11,196 nt of DNA from JAGMDK01 sp023128695 (GTDB lineage: Bacteria > Planctomycetota > Phycisphaerae > UBA1845 > Fen-1342): positions 1 through 11,196 of the forward strand of contig DAOVQG010000146.1 of the NCBI GenBank assembly GCA_030628805.1, given 5' to 3'. Shown piece by piece: positions 6,198-11,196 of the stretch. The notes below the pieces were generated by a model. It had not been told where the DNA came from. It worked only from the letters and a program-made list of their open reading frames with translations, and made no database searches. The translations under genes and the position numbers were made by a program. Position 1 is the stretch's first letter. Each line of letters starts with the position of its first letter.

Positions 6198-7166
6198 GTG
6201 GATAAGCCGCGGATCGCCGCCGTCATACTCGCCGCTGGTCAGGGCACGCGCCTTAAGAGCACCCTGCCCAAGGTTCTGCACGAGATCTGCGGTCGGCCGA
6301 TGTTGGCGTACGTCTTCGACGCCTGCCACCAAGCCGGCGTCCGCGACTGCCTGGCCGTGGTCGGTCACGGAAAGGACCTTGTCATCGAGGCCTTCGCCGA
6401 TGAGGACGGCATCACCTGGATCGAGCAATCTCCGCGGCTCGGGACCGGTCACGCCGTCATGGTCTGCCGTGAGCAACTCAAAGAGTATGACCACGCGCTA
6501 ATCCTTTGTGGCGATGGTCCTCTCATCCGTAGCGAGACGATTCGAGAACTGCTCGACACGCATTTGGCCGAGCAATCAGTGGCCACGCTGGCGACCGCCG
6601 TCCTGGACGATCCGACCGGCTACGGCCGCATCTGGCGGGACGCGGAGGGTAAGCTGCTGGGCATCGTCGAGCACGGGGACTGCACGCCCGAGCAGCGCGA
6701 GATTCGCGAGGTCAATCCGAGTTATTACTGTTTCCAGGTTCCCGATCTGCTAGCGGCACTCGACCAAATCAAGCCGAACAACGTCAAGAACGAGTACTAC
6801 ATAACCGACTGCCTGGCACTGATGATCGAAGCGGGCAAAAAGGCGGTGGCGATTTCGTCGGTTCGGCCGGAGGATATTTACAGCATCAACTCGCGGCAGC
6901 ACTTGGCCCAGGTCAATGCTGTGATGCGGACCCGAATTCTGGATCGACTGATGAACGACGGCGTGACGATCATAGACCCGGCCAACACCTGGATCGACGC
7001 CCGCGCCACGATCGGCCGCGATACAGTGATCCAGCCGTTCGTCCACATCGACGGACCAGCGCGGATCGGCTCCAATTGTCGGATCGGCTCGTTTGTTCAT
7101 CTGAACGGAAGCACGGTCGTGGCGGACAACGCCACGCTCGCCCCTGTTAGCGGAGGCCACGCATGA
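6198..7166 (+). CDS. glmU: UDP-GlcNAc pyrophosphorylase (GlmU-type), shortened acetyltransferase half
   Basis: GlmU uridylates GlcNAc-1-phosphate to UDP-GlcNAc for peptidoglycan and LPS; the full enzyme also acetylates GlcN-1-phosphate. The 322 residues carry the uridyltransferase half: LAAGQGTRLKS (11-21) with PK at 24-25, Q77 before LGTGHA (82-87), GDGPLI (105-110), GYGRI (141-145), the E158 and N173 counterparts of sugar-binding residues, and NEYYITD (198-204). After the linker GVTIIDPANTWID only about three left-handed beta-helix turns follow before the stop; complete GlmU has about 450 residues and many more turns. The acetyltransferase catalytic histidine and CoA-binding region are missing, so acetylation must come from elsewhere or the protein is a uridyltransferase only. 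The GTG at 6198 is chosen because GGAG lies 6 bases before it and the sequence then starts VDKPRIAAVILAAG; a TTG at 6171 would add nine residues. The stop overlaps the prs ATG. Confidence 0.9.
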   Translation: MDKPRIAAVILAAGQGTRLKSTLPKVLHEICGRPMLAYVFDACHQAGVRDCLAVVGHGKDLVIEAFADEDGITWIEQSPRLGTGHAVMVCREQLKEYDHALILCGDGPLIRSETIRELLDTHLAEQSVATLATAVLDDPTGYGRIWRDAEGKLLGIVEHGDCTPEQREIREVNPSYYCFQVPDLLAALDQIKPNNVKNEYYITDCLALMIEAGKKAVAISSVRPEDIYSINSRQHLAQVNAVMRTRILDRLMNDGVTIIDPANTWIDARATIGRDTVIQPFVHIDGPARIGSNCRIGSFVHLNGSTVVADNATLAPVSGGHA

Positions 7167-8107
7167 TCAACCTGCGCCTCTTCTCCGGCCGCGGCAACGA
7201 CGGTCTGGCCGAGCGGATTTCGGAGTACCTCGGCTCGCCCCTGGGGCAGGTACAGGTCGTGGACTTCCCGGACGGCGAAATCTCGCTCAAGCTGCTCGAC
7301 GACGTCCGCGGCTGCGACGCCTTTATCGTGCAGTCGACCTGTCCGCCGGCGAATCGCAACCTGATGGAGCTGTTGATCTTCATCGATTGCCTGAAGCGGG
7401 CCTCGGCCCAGCGGATCACGGCGGTGATGCCGTATTTCGGCTACGCCCGGCAGGATCGCAAGGATGAGGGGCGGGTGCCGATCACCGCGAAATTGGTCGC
7501 CAATCTGCTGACCACGGCGGGGGCCGACCGCGTGCTGACGCTCGATCTGCACGCCGCTCAGATTCAGGGCTTTTTTGACATTCCGGTGGACAATCTCTCG
7601 GCTGAGCCGGTGCTCTCGGCCCACATGCTGTCGCTGGACCTTGGGCCGCTGACGCTGGTCAGCCCCGATGTTGGCAACATCAAGCGGGCGCGTGTGTACG
7701 CCAATCATCTGGGCGGCGAGTTGGCCGTTATCGATAAGCGGCGAATCAGCGGGGAGGAAACGAAAGCGATGGCCATCATCGGGGACGTGAAGGACAAGAC
7801 CGTGCTGATGATCGACGACATCATCGCGACGGCCGGCACGGTCACGAAGGCCTGCCAGATCGTGCGTGACCACGGCGCCCGGCAGATCATCGTCGCCGCC
7901 ACTCATGGCGTATTTTGCGGGCCGGCGGTGGAGCGTTTGAGCGCGGCCTCGATCGATCACCTGGCCGTCACCGACACAATCCCCATTTCAGAGGAGATGC
8001 GGAAACGATTGCCGAACCCGACCGTCCTGTCGGTCAGCGAACTGATGGGCGAGGCCATTCGGCGGATACATCGGCACGAATCGGTCAGCAGCCTGTTCAT
8101 GAAATGA
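7163..8107 (+). CDS. prs: ribose-phosphate pyrophosphokinase (PRPP synthetase)
   Basis: Makes PRPP from ribose-5-phosphate and ATP, feeding purine, pyrimidine, NAD, histidine and tryptophan synthesis. The 314 residues match the class I family length. Seen: SGRGNDGLAERI at 8-19, FPDGE (35-39), the flexible loop PYFGYARQDRK (90-100), the catalytic histidine in TLDLHAAQIQGFF (H130), VSPDVG (166-171) and the PRPP-binding loop VLMIDDIIATAGT (214-226). The ATG at 7163 overlaps the glmU stop as ATGA, and GGAGG 6 bases upstream sits inside the end of glmU, so translation of the two is coupled. The glmU-prs-rplY-pth order is common in bacteria and supports the call. Confidence 0.97.
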   Translation: MINLRLFSGRGNDGLAERISEYLGSPLGQVQVVDFPDGEISLKLLDDVRGCDAFIVQSTCPPANRNLMELLIFIDCLKRASAQRITAVMPYFGYARQDRKDEGRVPITAKLVANLLTTAGADRVLTLDLHAAQIQGFFDIPVDNLSAEPVLSAHMLSLDLGPLTLVSPDVGNIKRARVYANHLGGELAVIDKRRISGEETKAMAIIGDVKDKTVLMIDDIIATAGTVTKACQIVRDHGARQIIVAATHGVFCGPAVERLSAASIDHLAVTDTIPISEEMRKRLPNPTVLSVSELMGEAIRRIHRHESVSSLFMK

Positions 8108-8116
8108 GGTAAGCAT

Positions 8117-8277
8117 TCAGCGGTCAGCAATCAGCGATCAGCCAAAAGCCGAGCATTAACGACCGAATGTCACCCATAACATATAAATTGGAGCATCACG
8201 AGAACATGAGCGAGGCTAGGAACCTGACCGCCGTACAGCGCGAATGGCTGACCGCTGAAAGCTGACCGCTGAAAGCT
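8117..8277. repeat. two opposed TCAGC heptad clusters in the prs-rplY spacer
   Basis: Four heptads TCAGCGG, TCAGCAA, TCAGCGA and TCAGCCA run from 8117 to 8144. Four heptads alternating GCTGACC and GCTGAAA run from 8247 to 8274, the opposite orientation. Thirteen bases at 8116-8128 are the exact reverse complement of 8247-8259 and of 8261-8273, so the clusters can pair around a loop of about 120 bases. No gene is visible in the rest of the 253-base spacer. This style of repeat is, from memory, common in planctomycete spacers. Confidence 0.85.
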
Positions 8278-8360
8278 TCTTGCAAACGGCTGAGCTGTGA
8301 CGAAATGAGAACGACGCCCGCGACCGGCAGTCGGCCGTGGCGAGGCAATGGAGTCGAAGT

Positions 8361-9017
8361 ATGGAAATTGCAACGATCAAAGGTGAAACGCGGAAGACCG
8401 GCGGCAAACACACCAACAAACGCCTGCGTCATCGCGGGCAGGTGCCGGCGGTGATCTACGGGCACGGCCAGGAGCCCGAACTGGTCTCCCTCTCGCTGCA
8501 CGACACGGTGCTGGCAATCGAGCACACGGCGCACGTGATCAGTCTGAAGATCGAAAGCCAGGAGCGGCAATACCTGATCAAGGACGTACAGTTCGATCAC
8601 CTTCAGAAGGACCCCATCCACGTGGACCTGATGCGGGTGGACCCCAACGAACGCGTCCAGGTCAAGGTGCCGATCGAGCTGCGCGGCACCCCCATCGGCC
8701 AGGCGCATGGCGGCAACCTCGTGCACGTCATCACCGAGCTGGACGTCGAGTGCCTGCTGCTCCAGATCCCGGACGATATCCGGATTCGGATCGATCATCT
8801 CGGCCTCAACGACGCGCTGCACGTGAAGGAGATAGAGTTGCCGTCGAACGTCAATATCCTCCACGAGCCGGACGACATCGTGGCGGTCATCCATCCGCCA
8901 CGCGGCGCCACCGCGGCCGAGATCGAGGCGATCCACGAGGCAGCCGAAGCTGCGGCGGAGCCCGAGGTCATCGGCAAGGGTCCTAAGGAGGACGCCGAGG
9001 GTGAAGGCGGAGAGTAG
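8361..9017 (+). CDS. rplY: large-subunit ribosomal protein L25 (TL5/CTC form)
   Basis: L25 binds 5S rRNA in the large ribosomal subunit. The 218 residues show the N-terminal binding domain (about 1-92, with RHRGQVPAVIYG at 23-34 and KDVQFDHLQKDPIHVDLMRV at 74-93), the second beta domain found in the long TL5/CTC form (about 98-180, with VPIELRGTPIG and a closing IVAVIHPPR), and a tail of alanine, glutamate and glycine (181-218). I chose the ATG at 8361, with GGAG 7 bases before it; a GTG at 8337 would add eight residues unlike the family start. It follows prs after a 253-base repeat-bearing spacer, so it may have its own promoter, though I see no clear one. Confidence 0.96.
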   Translation: MEIATIKGETRKTGGKHTNKRLRHRGQVPAVIYGHGQEPELVSLSLHDTVLAIEHTAHVISLKIESQERQYLIKDVQFDHLQKDPIHVDLMRVDPNERVQVKVPIELRGTPIGQAHGGNLVHVITELDVECLLLQIPDDIRIRIDHLGLNDALHVKEIELPSNVNILHEPDDIVAVIHPPRGATAAEIEAIHEAAEAAAEPEVIGKGPKEDAEGEGGE

Positions 9018-9020
9018 TCG

Positions 9021-9097
9021 ATTGCGGATTGCGGATTGTGGATTGCGGATTGCGGATTGCGGATTGCGGACTGTGGACTGTGGATTGCGGATTGGGA
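9021..9097. repeat. heptanucleotide array ATTGCGG, about ten units
   Basis: Beginning four bases after the rplY stop, ten consecutive heptads run to 9090: seven exact ATTGCGG, one ATTGTGG and two ACTGTGG, followed by a degenerate ATTGGGA. Copy number in such arrays changes by slippage, so it may vary between strains. It is a different heptad from the TCAGC type in the preceding spacer. Confidence 0.95.
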
Positions 9098-9103
9098 TAC
9101 TGT

Positions 9104-9272
9104 CCTAGTGCTATGTCAGTAATGCTTTGATGAGTTGCGTATCGATCGGAAAGTGTGCCACTGCTCTTGAGCAGTGCTCCGCTCCACTGAGTGCATCGAG
9201 ATTGTTAAGAAACACTGCTCAAGAGCAGTGGCACACTATCCCATCAAGCGCTGACTGACGGAGCATTTGAGG
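9104..9272. mobile_element. MITE-like nested inverted-repeat element
   Basis: The inner arms 9152-9176 and 9213-9237 are perfect 25-base reverse complements separated by 36 bases; each is itself palindromic around CTGCTC-TTGAGCAG. The outer ends 9104-9133 and 9243-9272 are imperfect inverted copies sharing GTCAGT and GCTTTGATG/GCTTGATG blocks. The whole is about 170 bases, non-coding, between rplY and pth. A single degenerate arm at 2744-2767 shows that the arm sequence occurs elsewhere. Nested inverted ends without a transposase fit a non-autonomous element, but no target duplication was identified. Confidence 0.6.
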
Positions 9273-9300
9273 ATACCGAGGATGCAGTTGGAGAGTAATC

Positions 9301-9930
9301 GTGAAGTTGATTGCCGGTCTGGGCAACCCCGGCCCGCGCTACGCCGAGTCACGCCACAACGTCGGCTTTCTGGTGGTGGACGAGTTGGCTCGGCGGTGGG
9401 CGAGCGAGGTGACGCGCTACGAACGCCGCTTCCAGGGGCTGCTGGGGCAGGCGCAGCGCGGCGGCGAGTCGATCATGCTGCTCAAGCCGGCGACATATAT
9501 GAATCTCAGCGGACAGAGCGTGGCCGCGGCGTGGCGGTATTACAAGCTGGCGACGTCCGACGTGCTGGTGGTGCACGACGATCTGGATTTGGCCGTCGGG
9601 CAGTTGCGGGTGCGACCGGCAGGTTCCGCCGGCGGGCACAAGGGGCTCAGTGACGTGCTGCGGCATTTCAACACCGACGAAGTCCCCCGCCTGCGGATCG
9701 GCATCGGCAAGGTCCACCGCGACGCGACGGTGGAGTACGTCCTGAGCCGCTTTGAGGCGGAGGAGCGTCCGCTGATTGACGCCGCCGTGAACTCTGCCGC
9801 CGAGGCCGTCGAGTGCTGGCTAACGAGCGGGACGGCGGCGGCGATGAATAAATACAATCGCAGACGAGACGGGGAAACGCGGTCGAGAAAAACCGCGGAC
9901 GAATCCCCAGCGGAAGGAGAATCATCTTGA
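9301..9930 (+). CDS. pth: peptidyl-tRNA hydrolase
   Basis: Cuts peptidyl-tRNA released from stalled ribosomes, recycling tRNA. The 209 residues have the family core: GLGNPG with N9, SRHNVGF with catalytic H19, KPATYMNLSG with N68, VVHDDLDL with D93, and GSAGGHKGL (108-116). In the last motif a lysine stands at the position of E. coli N114, a substitution I believe occurs in other groups. The tail from about 185 is charged and probably disordered. The GTG at 9301 is supported by GGAG 7 bases upstream and the standard opening KLIAGLGNPG. The spacer before it is filled by the heptad array and the palindromic element. Its TGA overlaps the rpsF TTG start by four bases. Confidence 0.97.
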   Translation: MKLIAGLGNPGPRYAESRHNVGFLVVDELARRWASEVTRYERRFQGLLGQAQRGGESIMLLKPATYMNLSGQSVAAAWRYYKLATSDVLVVHDDLDLAVGQLRVRPAGSAGGHKGLSDVLRHFNTDEVPRLRIGIGKVHRDATVEYVLSRFEAEERPLIDAAVNSAAEAVECWLTSGTAAAMNKYNRRRDGETRSRKTADESPAEGESS

Positions 9931-10640
9931 AACGATACGAAGCGATGTTCCTGTTTGACAACGCCGTGACGCGGGATTGGGCGGACATCGAGCGGGAAGT
10001 GCGTCGGCTGTGCGACCGCATTGGCGCTGAGCTGCTGGTGTGTGTCAAATTCGACGAACGGAAGCTGGCCTACGAAATCAAGCGGCGCAAGCGCGGCACA
10101 TACGTGCTGACCTACCTGGAAGCCCCGTCCGAGCGGATCGACGACCTGGAGCGGGATGCGCGGCTCAGCGAGTCGATCCTGCGACTGCTCGTGCTGCGGG
10201 CGGACGGTCTCACGGAAGTGCGGCTGGCCGAACTGAAGGCTCACACCCCGGAGACGGCCCTGGCGCCGGCCGGTGACGGTCGCCGATATGACGACGACCG
10301 CTACGGTCGTGGCCGCGAGCGGGGAGTCGTTGAAAGGTCGCCGATCCCGGCCGAGAAAGCTGCAAAGGCAGCGACGCCGACCAAGGCTGACGTGGAGAAA
10401 CCGGCTCCGGCCGAGGCGGAGGCTGAGAAACCGGCTCCGGCCGTGGCTGACGCGGAGGAACCGGTGCCGGCCGAGGTGCCTGCTGAAGTAGCGGCCCCCG
10501 CCGAGGTGTCCCTGGAGGTCGGCTCGCCGGCCGAGGCACCGATGCCGAGCGCGGAGCCGACGGCGATCGCGGAGGTGCCGGCCTCGTCTGCCGAGCCGGC
10601 GCCGGAAGATGAGCCAACCGACGCTCCGCGGGAAGAATAG
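9927..10640 (+). CDS. rpsF: small-subunit ribosomal protein S6 with long Ala/Pro/Glu tail
   Basis: S6 binds 16S rRNA with S18 in the platform of the small subunit. Residues 1-105 are a typical S6: KRYEAMFLFD, KFDERKLAYEIKRRKRGTYV (41-60) and the final LRLLVLRAD. The usual family length is about 95-135, but this protein has 237. From about 112 it becomes low complexity: an arginine/aspartate patch (YDDDRYGRGR), then alanine, proline, glutamate and valine in a decapeptide pattern (A-E-K-P-A-P-A). The tail has an unbroken frame to TAG. The TTG at 9927 is preferred because AAGGAG lies 7 bases before it and the standard KRYEAMF start follows. It overlaps the pth stop as TTGA. ssb follows, the usual partner. 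A 28-bp hairpin begins four bases after the stop. Confidence 0.94.
   Translation: MKRYEAMFLFDNAVTRDWADIEREVRRLCDRIGAELLVCVKFDERKLAYEIKRRKRGTYVLTYLEAPSERIDDLERDARLSESILRLLVLRADGLTEVRLAELKAHTPETALAPAGDGRRYDDDRYGRGRERGVVERSPIPAEKAAKAATPTKADVEKPAPAEAEAEKPAPAVADAEEPVPAEVPAEVAAPAEVSLEVGSPAEAPMPSAEPTAIAEVPASSAEPAPEDEPTDAPREE
10381..10470 (+). repeat. 30-bp tandem repeat inside rpsF tail
   Basis: Three abutting 30-base units at 10381, 10411 and 10441, each ending CCGG(C/T)(T/G)CCGG, encode the decapeptides around VEKPAPA, AEKPAPA and AEEPVPA. The first two share long identical blocks, so the tail grew in part by in-frame duplication. Confidence 0.85.
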
Positions 10641-10643
10641 GAC

Positions 10644-10716
10644 GATGGGTGGCACGGCCGTGTCGGCCGTGAATGCCTGCGACTTGTACACGGCTGACAC
10701 AGCCGTGCCACCCATC
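10644..10716. repeat. 28-bp hairpin between rpsF and ssb
   Basis: Arms 10644-10671 and 10689-10716 are inverted copies matching at 26 of 28 positions (one mismatch gives a G-T pair), with a 17-base loop. The arm motif is GGTGGCACGGC(C/T)GTGTC(G/A)GCCGTG split over both sides. It has no T-run, so if it acts on RNA it is more likely a processing or stability element than an intrinsic terminator. From memory this GGTGGCACGGC palindrome recurs in planctomycete genomes. Confidence 0.85.
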
Positions 10717-10783
10717 CGATCTGGCTAGTGAGAGACGAGTCGGCGCGCCTGGCTAGGCGTGCGATGGAAGGCAGGTGAAGACC

Positions 10784-11196
10784 ATGGCGAGTTACAACAG
10801 AGTGATACTGATGGGGAACCTCACCCGGGATCCCCAACTGCGCTACCTCCCCAGCAACACCGCCGTCTGCGAGTTCGGCTTGGCGATGAATCGGTATTGG
10901 CGTGATCCGGAGGGTAACCAAAGGGAGGAGGTGTGCTTCGTGGACGTATCGGCCTTTGGCCGCCAGGGCGAAAACATCAATCAGTATATGTCGAAGGGCA
11001 GATCGATTCTGGTCGAAGGCCGTCTCCGCTTCGATAGCTGGACCGGCCAGGACGGCCAGAAACGCTCTCGGCTTACTGTTGTCGCTGATCGATCTCAATT
11101 CATCGGCAGCCGGGGAGATCAGGGCGGCGGGGCACCGCAGGGCGGTGCGGCGCCGTATGAGCGCAGCGCGGCCCCGCCCGCAAGAGCGCCCGTCGA
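10784..11196 (+). CDS. ssb: single-stranded DNA-binding protein, 5' part
   Basis: SSB coats single-stranded DNA in replication, repair and recombination. The gene runs off the window after 137 codons. The OB fold is complete: ASYNRVILMGNLTRDPQLRY at 2-21, CEFGLAMNRYW (29-39), VCFVDVSAFGRQGENINQYM (51-70), KGRSILVEGRLRFDSW (72-87), and LTVVADRSQFIG (97-108). After about 110 it turns into the usual glycine, proline and alanine linker; the acidic C-terminal tip that recruits partners lies beyond the window. The ATG at 10784 has AGGTGA 5 bases upstream. The rpsF-ssb order is standard; rplI or rpsR would be expected next. Confidence 0.96.
   Translation, partial: MASYNRVILMGNLTRDPQLRYLPSNTAVCEFGLAMNRYWRDPEGNQREEVCFVDVSAFGRQGENINQYMSKGRSILVEGRLRFDSWTGQDGQKRSRLTVVADRSQFIGSRGDQGGGAPQGGAAPYERSAAPPARAPV

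Noticed and set aside
7097..7960. 287-codon minus-strand frame opposite prs
   Set aside because: It is a shadow of prs in GC-rich DNA; composition is His/Arg/Asp rich with no family likeness, and prs is certain.
9540..10715. 391-codon minus-strand frame opposite pth and rpsF
   Set aside because: Shadow frame created by codon bias and the Ala/Pro/Glu repeats; both sense genes are certain.

Overview
The window looks like a chromosomal segment of a GC-rich bacterium, most likely a planctomycete (Pirellulales-like). That is inference. It rests on the housekeeping gene order glmU-prs-rplY-pth-rpsF-ssb, on GTG and TTG starts, and on many short dispersed palindromes and heptamer or 19-mer arrays of a style I associate with planctomycete spacers. 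TGA, TAG and TAA are all used as stops.

Layout. (1) 1-823, plus strand: a hairpin repeat, then frr (ribosome recycling factor). (2) 824-1068: a spacer with nine 19-bp tandem repeats, separating frr from a convergent gene. (3) 1069-5770, minus strand: an accessory block. In its direction of transcription it holds an intact DUF488 gene, a truncated second DUF488 gene cut off by palindromic repeats, a repeat-filled spacer, a SEFIR-domain gene interrupted by one in-frame TGA, one or two small ORFs, a zinc-ribbon/two-TM/YcxB-like membrane protein gene, and an OppF/DppF-type ABC ATPase gene that overlaps it. The SEFIR stretch (about 3100-4680) is clearly more AT-rich than its flanks, which suggests acquisition. 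(4) 5883-11196, plus strand: a near-consensus promoter, tRNA-Gln(UUG), then glmU (lacking most of its acetyltransferase half), prs, rplY, pth, rpsF and the 5' part of ssb.

The plus-strand cluster joins nucleotide-sugar and PRPP supply to translation and replication genes. glmU/prs and pth/rpsF overlap by 4 bases (ATGA, TTGA), implying coupled translation. The prs-rplY, rplY-pth and rpsF-ssb spacers hold heptad arrays, a 170-bp MITE-like palindrome and a long hairpin that may process or attenuate transcripts.

The most interesting items are the SEFIR gene (a family with antiphage members), whose single TGA is followed six bases later by a perfect hairpin; the nested inverted-repeat element before pth; the repeat-truncated DUF488 tandem; the shortened GlmU; and an S6 protein with a tail longer than its folded domain.
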